Assembly (NCBI RefSeq): GCF_024807945.1 | Contig: NZ_JANUFD010000001.1 | Coordinates: forward strand, 620,001 to 684,000 | DNA from: Pseudomonas sp. JUb42 | GTDB lineage: Bacteria > Pseudomonadota > Gammaproteobacteria > Pseudomonadales > Pseudomonadaceae | Direction of reading: 5' to 3' | Length of the DNA stretch: 64,000 nt | Shown here: piece by piece, positions 46,334 through 54,865 of the stretch | Layout of the letters: each line of letters begins with the position of its first letter | How positions within the stretch are numbered: position 1 is the stretch's first letter | The notes under the pieces: model-generated | Seen by the model: only the letters and a program-made list of their open reading frames with translations | Databases searched by the model: none | Told to the model about the DNA's origin: nothing | Position numbers and translations under genes: made by a program

Positions 46334-46425
46334 TGTGGGAGCGGATTCTTCCGCGAAGAGGCCAGTACATTCTATGCGTCTTGATCGCCTTCAACGAAGC
46401 CTTCGCGGATGAATCCGCTCCCACA
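46334..46425. repeat. paired REP palindrome, GGGAGCGGATTC-TCCGCG variant
   Basis: Arms TGTGGGAGCGGATTCTTCCG and CGCGGATGAATCCGCTCCCA about 45 bases apart. A GC-shifted relative of the GGGAGCGAATTC family. It lies just after the TonB-receptor stop. Confidence 0.85.
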
Positions 46426-46442
46426 CATTCGGCTTTCAACGC

Positions 46443-48914
46443 TTAAAACGCATACGCCAACCGCGTGTAGTAATACGACCCGCCCAGCCCGAACGGCGAG
46501 AACTGTCCATATTTATAGGCGCCGCTCCAGTCCTGGATACCTTTCTTGTCCGGGTAGACGTTGAACAGGTTATTGCCGCCCAGGGCTACGGTCAGTTGCT
46601 TGCTGAGCTTGTAGGCCACATCCAGGTCAGTGATCCATTTGGCCGAGTACTTGCGGTCGTTGACCGGGTTGTTGTCGCCTTCGATATAGCTGCCGAAACG
46701 GGTCACGGCCAGGTTGGTATCGAAGTCGCCGAGCTTCCAGTTCGAGGCCAGGATCAGTTTTGACTGCGGCGTGGCCACGGTCAGGTCTTTTTGCAGGCGG
46801 CGATCGAACAGCTGGTATTGCGAGCCGAGCCCGGCCAGGGCCGATGGGTTGTCCTGCAACTTCTCGATCTTGGTCTGGTTCCAGTTATAGGCGGCGCTCC
46901 AGCGCACTTGGCCCCATTCGCCGAGCTGCTGGTGATACTCGTTGACCACATCGAGACCGCGGGTGCGGGTGTCCACGGCATTGGTGTAGTACTGGGCGTA
47001 GAGCGACGGCGGCAGGCCGTTGGCGGCCAGTACCTGGGAGATCGCCGGGCCGCCCAGCAGGCTGGTGGAGACGATGCGGTCGCGAATGCCGATCTGGTAG
47101 AAGTCGGTGGTCAGGCGGTAGTTATCCAAGGGCTCGAAGGTCAGGCCGAAGCTGTAGTTCAGCGACTTCTCCGGCTTGAGTTTTTCCGCACCCAGCGCCT
47201 TGGCTTCGGCGCTGTCAACCGGCAGCACCTTGACCGGTACCGACAGTTGCTGACCGTTGACCACCCCCGCCGAGGTAAAGGTCGATGAGGCATAAATGGT
47301 CTGGGCCAGAGAGGGTGCACGGAAGCCATTGTTGATGGTGCCGCGCAGGGCTAGGCCCGGCAGGATTTCGTAGCGGGTCGAGAACTTGCCGCTCCAGGTG
47401 CTGCCGATATCCTGGGTGTAGTGCTCGTAACGGCCGGCGACGCCGACGTACCACTTGTCGGTGAGGTCCAGGCCCAGATCGAAGTAACTGGCGACGTTAT
47501 TGCGGCTCATGCTGCCCGCGTCGGCCTTGCTGGTGCCGTTATAGGAGGCCAGCCCCGGCAGCGGCGTGGTCCCGGCAAACGGCCCGCTGGGCAGCACATA
47601 GCTGCCGGGTGTGTAGCTGGCGTAATCCCCGGCCTCGATTTCATAGCGCTCGAAGCGGTGCTCGAAGCCGAAGGAGGTTTGCAGGGCATGCTTGAGGCCG
47701 ATATCGAAGCTGCGGTTGAAGTCCAGGTTGTTGGTCACCTGATCGAAGATCTGCGTGGCCAGGTTGAACGAGGTCGGGCTGGTCGGTCCCAGGGACGGGT
47801 TGAGGGTGTTATTGGCGTTAAGGGTCGAATTGTCTTCGCCCCAGGTCGAACTGGCATCGTAGTTCCAGCCGCCGACCTCGCCCTTCACGCCGCCTGCCAC
47901 CTGGAAATCTATGGTGCGGTTGCGTCGCTGCGCGTGGATACCGTCGGGGTAGGGCGTGTTCGGGTCACCGGCCAGGGAAGTGATTTCGTTGGGTCGATAG
48001 TTGCCCGTGACCTTGGTGGTTTCCATGTAGCTGAAGGTCGAGAAGGAGTAGAGCTTGAGGTCATCCTGCAGGGGGATTTCCAGGTTGTAGCTGCCGTTGG
48101 TGACCTTCTCCCGACCCAGGCCGTAGCTGGGGTTCCAGCCATGACGGTCGGTGGTCTGGTCGCGGCTGTCCGGGCGCCCGGCCGAGGAATAAAGCGAGCC
48201 GGTGGCGCTGCCGGTACGGTCGAAAGGCTCCTGTTCATTACTGTCCAGGGACAGGTTGAGGAAGCCGTCGTTGACCAGGGGCAGGCCGTAGTTGAAGGTC
48301 TGGTGGATGGTATCGCCGTCGCCGCTGCCATAGCGGCCGAAACTGGTTTCGGCGCTGCCGCCGCTGTCGTTTTCCTTGAGGATGATATTGATCACCCCGG
48401 CAATCGCATCCGAGCCATATTGCGCCGACGCGCCGTCGCGCAGCACTTCGATATGGTCGATGGCCGACACCGGGATCAGGTCCAGGTTGACCGGCACGGC
48501 AGCGGTGCCGACCCGCGCCAGGTTGTTGATCAGCGCGGTATTGTGGCGGCGCTTGCCGTTGACCAGCACCAGCACCTGATCCCCCGACAGCCCGCGCATG
48601 GTCACGCCGCGCACCGACCATGAAGTGCCGCCGCCGTTGATGGCCGGCAGGTTGAACGAGGGCAGCAGGCGTGACAGCACTTCCTTCAGGCCGACCTTGC
48701 CGGTGGCCTGCAATTGCTCACCGCTGATCACGTCTATCGGCGACGGGCTGTCAGCCACGGTACGCGGCGCACCGCCGCGATTGCCGGTGACGACTACGGT
48801 ATTGAGGGTCTGCTCGTCCTTGTCGGCGGCATGGACCGTAATACTGCCCGCCAACAGGCCGACGGCCGCCCACGCCATGTAATCCGGGGTGTAGCGCAGT
48901 TTTCTTGCACGCAT
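46443..48914 (-). CDS. TonB-dependent outer-membrane receptor (sulfur-source type)
   Basis: An 823-residue receptor. A signal peptide ends near VHA (residue 29) and the TonB box region TLNTVVVTGNRG follows. The plug domain (about 50-165) has RGVTMRGLSGDQVLVLVNGKR and VLRDGASAQYGSDAIAGVINI; a 22-strand barrel ends in the usual aromatic residue (RLAYAF). Nothing suggests a siderophore ligand; the position between SsuA-type and TauD-type genes points to uptake of sulfate esters or sulfonates. No cysteine and five methionines in 823 residues. AAGGA lies nine bases before the ATG. Confidence 0.87.
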   Translation of the reverse strand: MRARKLRYTPDYMAWAAVGLLAGSITVHAADKDEQTLNTVVVTGNRGGAPRTVADSPSPIDVISGEQLQATGKVGLKEVLSRLLPSFNLPAINGGGTSWSVRGVTMRGLSGDQVLVLVNGKRRHNTALINNLARVGTAAVPVNLDLIPVSAIDHIEVLRDGASAQYGSDAIAGVINIILKENDSGGSAETSFGRYGSGDGDTIHQTFNYGLPLVNDGFLNLSLDSNEQEPFDRTGSATGSLYSSAGRPDSRDQTTDRHGWNPSYGLGREKVTNGSYNLEIPLQDDLKLYSFSTFSYMETTKVTGNYRPNEITSLAGDPNTPYPDGIHAQRRNRTIDFQVAGGVKGEVGGWNYDASSTWGEDNSTLNANNTLNPSLGPTSPTSFNLATQIFDQVTNNLDFNRSFDIGLKHALQTSFGFEHRFERYEIEAGDYASYTPGSYVLPSGPFAGTTPLPGLASYNGTSKADAGSMSRNNVASYFDLGLDLTDKWYVGVAGRYEHYTQDIGSTWSGKFSTRYEILPGLALRGTINNGFRAPSLAQTIYASSTFTSAGVVNGQQLSVPVKVLPVDSAEAKALGAEKLKPEKSLNYSFGLTFEPLDNYRLTTDFYQIGIRDRIVSTSLLGGPAISQVLAANGLPPSLYAQYYTNAVDTRTRGLDVVNEYHQQLGEWGQVRWSAAYNWNQTKIEKLQDNPSALAGLGSQYQLFDRRLQKDLTVATPQSKLILASNWKLGDFDTNLAVTRFGSYIEGDNNPVNDRKYSAKWITDLDVAYKLSKQLTVALGGNNLFNVYPDKKGIQDWSGAYKYGQFSPFGLGGSYYYTRLAYAF

Positions 48915-48990
48915 GGGGTAACGTCCTTGTTCAAGGAGGTTGATAACGATGGGTTCTGATTTTTTGAATGCGGGGGTGTGGGGTGATCAA

Positions 48991-49044
48991 TGTGGGACCG
49001 GCTTTAGCCGGGAATACGTCTTCCCGGCTAAAGCCGGTCCCACA
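48991..49044. repeat. paired REP palindrome, CCGGCTTTAGCCGGG family, short spacer
   Basis: Facing arms TGTGGGACCGGCTTTAGCCG and its complement about ten bases apart, between the TauD-like stop and the TonB receptor promoter. Confidence 0.88.
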
Positions 49045-49055
49045 TGGGTCCCCTG

Positions 49056-49937
49056 TCAGGCGTTGCTGGACGAGATCGGCTTTTTCACCCGATGCGGAAT
49101 ATCGTCATAGGCGATCAACACCCGTTCCATGACGCGGGGGTAGTCACCGTAGTTGTAGACCGGGTAGTGCAGGGTCGAGCGGTTGTCCCAGAAGGCGATG
49201 GAGTTCTTGCGCCACTTGAAGCGCACCTGATGCTCCGGCTTGCTGAACGCCTTCAACAGCCGGTCGACCAGGGCCTTGCTGCGCTCCGGCTCCCAGCCGA
49301 TCACCGAAGGGTTCTGGGAGAAGTTGATGAAGAGGGTGTCTTCGCCGGTTTCCGGATGGGTGCGCACCAATGGATGGGCGAGGATCGGGTAGTCGTAGCC
49401 GACCTGATCCAGGGATTTCTTGAAGTCATGCACCACATACAGCTCGTCGATTTCCGCGCGCAGGTCCTCCGGCAGATCGCGATACACGGCACCGGCATCG
49501 GCCCACAGGGTATCGCCACCGACTTCCGGCAGGTCTACCGCACGCAGGACTGCGCCCAGGGTCGGCTGCAGCAGCCAGCTGGTGTCGGTGTGCCAACGAC
49601 CACTGGTGCGCGGGCCGTAGAGCTTGCGTGCGTCTTCGGCCTGGATCAGATGCGCCTGGGGCTTGCTGGTGTCGTTCTGTTGTGTGGTGGGGTGCACGTA
49701 CAGCTCGCCGAATTGTTTGGCAAAGGCGATCTGCTGTTCGGTGTCGATGTCCTGGTCGCGGAAGAACAGCACCTTGTGCTTGAGCAGCAGGGCGCGCAAT
49801 TCATCACGCAGGGCAGAAGTTAGCGGTTGGCTGAGGTCGATGCCGGCGATTTCGGCGCCGATGGTAGGTTCCAGGCGGGTGACCTGGAGTTCAGGGGCTT
49901 GCAGGGCGTTGGTTTGCAGATTGAGAACGTTGGACAT
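49056..49937 (-). CDS. TauD/AtsK-family alpha-ketoglutarate-dependent dioxygenase
   Basis: A 293-residue Fe(II) dioxygenase. The iron triad is H116 and D118 (RWHTDTSW) with the distal H257 (STLHYPVYNYG), and the 2-oxoglutarate arginine follows (RVMERVLIA). Family members hydroxylate taurine (TauD) or alkyl sulfate esters (AtsK) so that sulfite or sulfate leaves. Sequence alone does not separate the two; the neighbouring TonB receptor would suit a sulfate ester. No cysteine and two methionines. It is preceded by the rhodanese gene on the same strand, 112 bp upstream. Confidence 0.88.
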   Translation of the reverse strand: MSNVLNLQTNALQAPELQVTRLEPTIGAEIAGIDLSQPLTSALRDELRALLLKHKVLFFRDQDIDTEQQIAFAKQFGELYVHPTTQQNDTSKPQAHLIQAEDARKLYGPRTSGRWHTDTSWLLQPTLGAVLRAVDLPEVGGDTLWADAGAVYRDLPEDLRAEIDELYVVHDFKKSLDQVGYDYPILAHPLVRTHPETGEDTLFINFSQNPSVIGWEPERSKALVDRLLKAFSKPEHQVRFKWRKNSIAFWDNRSTLHYPVYNYGDYPRVMERVLIAYDDIPHRVKKPISSSNA

Positions 49938-50049
49938 GGTGGGTGAAACCTCTCGTTTTTGTTAATCAATAACCTCCGCCTTGAGAGGGGTCGGGTAGGG
50001 AAGTTTGTCTGGACGCGAACCCTGCGGTCCGCGTCCGGTGAAGCCAGGA

Positions 50050-51633
50050 TCAGATCACGTTAAAACCATGAGTGCCGTCGCGGCCCAGTTGTTCGACCAG
50101 GCCGAACTCCCAGTCCAGGTAGGCCTGCATGGCTTCCCGTGGCGCGTCGGTGCCTTCATACGGACGGCGATAGCGGTCGATGCGTGGCGAAGCCAGATGG
50201 CTTTCGCCGCTCTCCACTTCGAAGCCAGCCTTGATCCAGCTCGGCGTGCCGTCCTTGAGCAAGAACACCGGCTTGCCGGTCAAGGCTTCCACTTCGGCCA
50301 CGGCCAGACGGGCCAGACGGCTGCTGCCGCAGGTCAGTACATAGCGCTCGGCCTTGGGGATGGTGTTCAGCGCATCCTTGAGCTGGGCACGCAGGGTCCA
50401 CCAGGCACCGGGGATATGTTGCTTGACGTAGTTGGCGCTGGTAGTGAAATCCAGTACTGCGACGCCGCCATGGCTGCGCCAGTCGGCCAGGGTCTGGGCG
50501 CTGATTTCCTCGACCTGGGGCGGCGTCGGAATCGGTGCGTTCCAGTCGCCGGTTTCGCTGAAGTCGGGGGCTTGCAGGCCATCGACCACGAACACCTCCC
50601 AGCCCAGTTGCGCCAGCCACGAGGCCGACATATTGGCCCGTACGCCGTCGTCATCCACCAGCACGATGCGGGCACCACGCACGCTGGCGTAGTGATCGGT
50701 TTCCTGCACCAGTTGGCCACCAGGAGTCGAGCGCGCGGCTGGCAGGTGGCCCTTGGCGAATTCTTCCGGGGTACGCACATCGAACAGATAGGTCGTGCGT
50801 GCGGCCTCGCCCTGCCAGCGTTGCAGATCGGCATGGCTGGCGCGCTGCACACCGGCCTTGTTGGCGACCAGACGTGAATCGGCACTGGCACGCTGGCGGG
50901 TGTCTTCGCTGACTTCGCCAAAGCGCCGCGCCTGGCCGTAATCCAGTGTCTGACCGGCCAGTAGCCAGCCGATGGTGCCGTTGCGCAGGGCGTTGATCGG
51001 GTTGGGCAGCCCGGCGTTGACCAGGGACTGGGTGCCGATAATGCTGCGGGTCCGCCCGGCGCAGTTGACGATGATACGGGTCTTGGGATCCGGCGCCAGT
51101 TCACGGGCGCGCAGCACCAGTTCGGCACCGGGCACGCTGACCCCGGTGGGAATGCTCATGGTCTGGTATTCGTCGAAGCGGCGGGCATCGAGCACCACCA
51201 CATCGGCCTTGGATTCGATCAGGGCCAGCACTTCCTCGGCGGCCAGGGACGGCGTATGACGATGATGCTCGACCAGTTCGCCAAAGGCCTTACTGGGCAC
51301 GTTGACGTCGATAAATAGCTCACCACCGGCCTCGCGCCAGCCCTGCAGGCCGCCTTCGAGCAGTTTCACATCGCTGTAGCCCAGCCCGTGCAGGCGTTGC
51401 ACGGCCAGGGGAGCGAGGCCTTCGCCATTATCATAGACAGTGATGGCGGTGTCCTTACGCGGAATCCGCGAGAGCACTTCCAGCTCCAGTTTCGACAGCG
51501 GGATATTGGCTGCGAACAACGGATGGTCTTCGGCAAAAGGCGCTTCTTCGCGGACATCGACCAGAGCCACTTCTGCCTTGGCCAAGAGGGCTGCGCGAAT
51601 GTCTGCGAAGGATCGGGTTGCGTGTGTCGTCAT
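50050..51633 (-). CDS. four-domain rhodanese sulfurtransferase
   Basis: A 527-residue protein made of four rhodanese-like domains (about 10-115, 130-240, 260-370, 385-500). Domains 2 and 4 have the active-loop cysteine (IVNCAGRTR; VLTCGSSRL); in domains 1 and 3 the loop reads VYDNGEG and LVDDDGV, without cysteine. These two are the only cysteines in the protein. Rhodaneses move sulfane sulfur to thiols or cyanide. Its ATG overlaps the stop of the thiol dioxygenase gene, so the pair is coupled. P. aeruginosa has the same pair at PA2602-PA2603 (from memory). Its physiological donor is unknown. Confidence 0.87.
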   Translation of the reverse strand: MTTHATRSFADIRAALLAKAEVALVDVREEAPFAEDHPLFAANIPLSKLELEVLSRIPRKDTAITVYDNGEGLAPLAVQRLHGLGYSDVKLLEGGLQGWREAGGELFIDVNVPSKAFGELVEHHRHTPSLAAEEVLALIESKADVVVLDARRFDEYQTMSIPTGVSVPGAELVLRARELAPDPKTRIIVNCAGRTRSIIGTQSLVNAGLPNPINALRNGTIGWLLAGQTLDYGQARRFGEVSEDTRQRASADSRLVANKAGVQRASHADLQRWQGEAARTTYLFDVRTPEEFAKGHLPAARSTPGGQLVQETDHYASVRGARIVLVDDDGVRANMSASWLAQLGWEVFVVDGLQAPDFSETGDWNAPIPTPPQVEEISAQTLADWRSHGGVAVLDFTTSANYVKQHIPGAWWTLRAQLKDALNTIPKAERYVLTCGSSRLARLAVAEVEALTGKPVFLLKDGTPSWIKAGFEVESGESHLASPRIDRYRRPYEGTDAPREAMQAYLDWEFGLVEQLGRDGTHGFNVI

Positions 51634-52238
51634 TGTGCTTGGCTCTCTTTGGACAAGTCCCAGATGTTCGGGAGAAAGGCGTTGGAATAGCCGGAAATAA
51701 ACAGTTTCTCGCTGCCGTCGGGCTGATAGACCGCGCGGCGTACCGCACCGATGTTAGCGCCGTAGACATGGATGCTGATCGATACCTGATCATCGAAGGC
51801 ATTGCTGACCTGGTGCACATCGTTGCTGCGCGGTGACAGCGCCTCGACCTGGCCGGGCAGCAGATGAATGGCCGGGCCTTCCTTCTCCAGGCGGCCGTTC
51901 TCGTGGCGGGCAAAGCCCTGGGAATATTCGGCGCCGCGCAACATGCCGATCAGGCCCCAGACCCGGTGGTCATGAATGGGCGTCGACTGCCCCGGCCCCC
52001 AGACGAAACTCACCACCGAGAAACGCTGGCGCGAGTCGGCGTGGAGCAGAAATTGTTGATAACGGGTCGGGTCAGCAATGGCGAATTCTTCGGGCAGCCA
52101 GTCATCAAAACTGACCAGTTGCCCCAGCAGCTTGCCGCCGCGGTGCAGCAGGTCGCCTTCGCGGGGGTTGCTGTCGATCAATTCAGCCAGGGCGCCAATA
52201 AAGGCCCGCAGGCGTTCCGGGTGTCGGGCTTGGGTCAT
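51630..52238 (-). CDS. 3-mercaptopropionate dioxygenase (thiol dioxygenase)
   Basis: A 202-residue cupin enzyme that oxidises 3-mercaptopropionate, and cysteine less well, to the sulfinate. Residue numbers match the P. aeruginosa enzyme exactly: iron ligands H89, H91 and H142, the S155-H157-Y159 triad, and Q62 in place of the carboxylate-binding arginine of cysteine dioxygenases. The crosslink cysteine of mammalian CDO is absent (V93), and the protein has no cysteine at all. The ATG at 52238 gives MTQARHPERL. It is coupled to the rhodanese gene and diverges from a LysR gene; both link it to the sulfur regulon. Confidence 0.92.
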   Translation of the reverse strand: MTQARHPERLRAFIGALAELIDSNPREGDLLHRGGKLLGQLVSFDDWLPEEFAIADPTRYQQFLLHADSRQRFSVVSFVWGPGQSTPIHDHRVWGLIGMLRGAEYSQGFARHENGRLEKEGPAIHLLPGQVEALSPRSNDVHQVSNAFDDQVSISIHVYGANIGAVRRAVYQPDGSEKLFISGYSNAFLPNIWDLSKESQAQ

Positions 52239-52321
52239 GTCGAGTCCTACGTGTCCATGTGCTGATAGTGCATGGACTGATCTAAACATAATCTGCGTCG
52301 TTAATATGCTATTTTTTAATG

Positions 52322-52331
52322 ATTAGGTTAT
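52322..52331. promoter_or_regulatory. ATTAGGTTAT motif, copy 1
   Basis: The ten-mer ATTAGGTTAT in the divergent region between the thiol dioxygenase and LysR genes recurs exactly at 54826-54835 in the ssuD-like/ssuC divergent region. It may be a half-site for a CysB- or Cbl-type regulator; this is inference. Confidence 0.35.
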
Positions 52332-52471
52332 AACGAAAAACGCTTTTATCGCCGTTTCAATGCAGAGCCGCCTGGAAGATGCACTGAATTGCAGCATCCT
52401 GCTGTTCAGATCACGCAAATCTCACTATGCTTTTTGCCTATGTCTTCCTTATATTTTTATGTGCGGTCCGA

Positions 52472-53377
52472 ATGAAAATCGATGATATCGACGCCTTTGT
52501 GGCGGTGATTCGCTGCCAGTCCATCAGTCATGCGGCAGAGTCCCTGGACCTGACGCAGCCAGCCATCACCCGTCGCGTACAGAATTTCGAGCAGGCCTTG
52601 GGGGTCGAGTTGTTCGATCGCAATACCAAGCCCCTCAAGCCCACGCCCATGGGCCATCAGGTGTATCAGAAATGCCTGGCGATCCTGCGCGAGATGGATT
52701 CCCTGCGTGAGCTGGTGGCCAGCGATACCCCGCCCAGCGGCCTGCTGCGTCTTGGCGTGCCCCAGACCATCGGCGATGTGGTGCTGCTCGATGCTCTGAA
52801 ATACCTGCGCGGCCAGTTCCCCGACCTGCGCGCCCAGGTGGTCACCGGCTGGGGCAGTCATCTGATCGGCAAGATCGAAAATGGCGAGCTGGATGCGGCG
52901 GCGGCGCTGTTTCCTGCGGGCAAGATCTTTCCGGAAAACATCATCGGTGAGTCCATCGGCAAGATGGAATTGGTAGTGGTCTGCGCCAAGGATGCGCTGC
53001 CGAAAAAGCCGGTCAAACTGGCTGACTGCTACAGCCAGGGCTGGGTGCTTAACCCCGATGGCTGCGGCTTTCGCGCAGGGCTGCAGCGGACCTTGTCCGA
53101 CCAGGGCCTGACCTTGAAGGTCAATCTGGAAACCTTCGGCACCGAGCTGCAACTGGGTCTGGTGGCCGACGGCATGGGGCTGGGCCTGGTGCCTCGGCCA
53201 CTGCTGGAACGCAGCGCCCACCGCCATCTGCTGGCGGCGATGCCGGTCAAGGATTTCAAGCCGGTGATGGACCTGTGGCTGATCTACCCACGCTTCCTCG
53301 GCAACCTGCAAGGGCCGGTGTCATCGTTCGGCAGTCTGGTGGCGCAGTCGTTGAAGCAGGAGCGGGATGCGGCATAA
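52472..53377 (+). CDS. LysR-family regulator of the sulfur island
   Basis: A 301-residue LTTR from the ATG at 52472 (MKIDDIDAFVAV). The N-terminal winged helix contains CQSISHAAESLDLTQPAITR and RRVQNFEQALGVELFDR. The co-inducer domain has the usual alpha/beta layout. It diverges from the thiol dioxygenase-rhodanese operon and precedes the SsuD-like gene, the classical place for a regulator of these genes; P. aeruginosa PA2601 has the same setting (from memory). Unlike its neighbours it has a normal cysteine content (at least five). Confidence 0.87.
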   Translation: MKIDDIDAFVAVIRCQSISHAAESLDLTQPAITRRVQNFEQALGVELFDRNTKPLKPTPMGHQVYQKCLAILREMDSLRELVASDTPPSGLLRLGVPQTIGDVVLLDALKYLRGQFPDLRAQVVTGWGSHLIGKIENGELDAAAALFPAGKIFPENIIGESIGKMELVVVCAKDALPKKPVKLADCYSQGWVLNPDGCGFRAGLQRTLSDQGLTLKVNLETFGTELQLGLVADGMGLGLVPRPLLERSAHRHLLAAMPVKDFKPVMDLWLIYPRFLGNLQGPVSSFGSLVAQSLKQERDAA

Positions 53378-53426
53378 GCTTCACTCTTATAAAACAACGC
53401 AAAACTTTCACATTCACTGGAGCTTT

Positions 53427-53516
53427 GTGGGAGTGAATTCATTCGCTAAAGCCCTCTTACAGGCGATAGAAATGTATCGGATGTACTGGCCTATTCGCGA
53501 ATGAATTCGCTCCCAC
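53427..53516. repeat. paired REP palindrome, GGGAGCGAATTCATTCGCG family
   Basis: A 90-bp pair with one change in the left arm (GGGAGTGAATTC), between the convergent LysR and SsuD-like genes. Confidence 0.88.
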
Positions 53517-53582
53517 AGGATTTTCTCTGGCGCCCATGCCAAATGTTCGCTGCACCACGGTGCTGCGTCGAAGACGTCGATA

Positions 53583-54671
53583 TCAGGCCACTTTTTCTTT
53601 CGCCTCACGCTCGCGCTGCGCCACCAGTTCCCGGGTCAGCGGAATCAGTTTGCGGCCATAGTCGATGGCATCTTCCAGCGGGTCGAAACCGCGAATCAGG
53701 AAGGTGGTGATGCCCAGGTCGTAGTAGTCCAGCAGCGCTTCAGCGACCTGTTCCGGCGTGCCGACCAGTGAGGTGGAGTTGCCCTGGGCGCCCAGCAGCC
53801 CGGCAATTGCGGTCCACAAACGTTTGTCCAGGCGTGAGCCCTGGGCGGCAGCGGCCAGCAGGCGGCGCGAACCCTCGTTCGGCGGTTCACGACGCACGAA
53901 TCCGTTGCTTTCTGCCAGAGCCTTGGCTCGCTCCAGAATGCTTTGCGCGCGGGCCCATGCGGCTTCTTCGGTATCAGCGAGGATTGGCCGCAATGACAGG
54001 CTGAAACGTACCGTGCGGCCGTGCTTGGCAGCCTCGGCGCGTACTTGCTTGACGATATCGCGCACCTGTTCGTAGGTCTCGCCCCACAGCGCATAGACAT
54101 CAGCGTGCTTGCCCGCCACGGCAATCGCCGCAGCCGACGAACCGCCGAAATACAGCGGGATATGCGGCAACTGCGGCGACTTCACCGCCGAATGCGCGCC
54201 CTCGAACTGGTAGTAGGTGCCCTGATGATCAAAGGGCTTGTCGCTGGTCCACTCCTGGCGCAGCACGCTCAGGTATTCATCGCTGCGGGCATAGCGCTCG
54301 TCCTTGCCGATATAGCTGCCATCGGCCTTCAGTTCCTGATCGTCGCCACCGGTAATGATATGCACCGCCGTGCGCCCGCCATTGAACACATCCAGGGTCG
54401 CGAATTGTCGCGCGGCAACCGTCGGTGAGATGAAACCGGGGCGGTGGGCGATGAGGAATTTCAGGCGCGTGGTGACGCTGGCGGCATGGGCGGCAATGAA
54501 CGCGCTGTCCGGGCTGTTGGAGTGATAGGCCACCAGCGCACGGTCGAAACCGGCCTCTTCATGGGCCCGGGCGACTTTCTCGACATACTCCGGCTGCACG
54601 GTCGGGCCACTGCGCGGGTGAATTTCCGAGCTGTGCTGGGTGGCGATGTAACCGATGAATTCGACGCTCAT
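53583..54671 (-). CDS. SsuD-like FMNH2-dependent alkanesulfonate monooxygenase
   Basis: A 362-residue luciferase-like monooxygenase of the SsuD/SfnG group (E. coli SsuD is 381). Motifs: VEFIGYIATQHSSEIHP at the start, AHRPGFISPTVAARQFATLD, NGGRTAVHIITGGDDQE, YFGGSSAAAIAVAGKHADVYALWGE and [19 protein letters not shown]. It would split sulfonates to sulfite and aldehyde with FMNH2 from a reductase not encoded here. No cysteine, and the initiator is its only methionine. The ATG at 54671 has AAGGAG eight bases upstream. It diverges from ssuC across a region bounded by a 17-bp inverted repeat. Confidence 0.86.
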   Translation of the reverse strand: MSVEFIGYIATQHSSEIHPRSGPTVQPEYVEKVARAHEEAGFDRALVAYHSNSPDSAFIAAHAASVTTRLKFLIAHRPGFISPTVAARQFATLDVFNGGRTAVHIITGGDDQELKADGSYIGKDERYARSDEYLSVLRQEWTSDKPFDHQGTYYQFEGAHSAVKSPQLPHIPLYFGGSSAAAIAVAGKHADVYALWGETYEQVRDIVKQVRAEAAKHGRTVRFSLSLRPILADTEEAAWARAQSILERAKALAESNGFVRREPPNEGSRRLLAAAAQGSRLDKRLWTAIAGLLGAQGNSTSLVGTPEQVAEALLDYYDLGITTFLIRGFDPLEDAIDYGRKLIPLTRELVAQREREAKEKVA

Positions 54672-54747
54672 AAGAAGGCTCCTTGCGTGGCTGCGATGCA
54701 GTACGTCATCGCGGTATGGCAGCACCATAGGACCTGCGCGCGAAGCT

Positions 54748-54852
54748 GTGAAATTCTATTTAGGTCTAAGTTAATTATAAAAAATATGCATTTTATGTAT
54801 TGCGCATGATCAACAAAATTAACTATTAGGTTATTCCTAAATAGAATTTCAC
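54748..54852. promoter_or_regulatory. divergent ssuD-like/ssuC promoter bounded by a 17-bp inverted repeat
   Basis: GTGAAATTCTATTTAGG (54748-54764) and its exact complement CCTAAATAGAATTTCAC (54836-54852) face each other across 71 AT-rich bases. Each copy contains TAGAAT in the direction of its gene, a good -10 match. For ssuC the hexamer TTAACT lies 17 bases upstream as a possible -35. The central part contains ATTAGGTTAT (54826-54835). The two divergent operons are therefore probably controlled by the same elements. Confidence 0.65.
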
Positions 54853-54865
54853 GGAGGTTTTTTAT

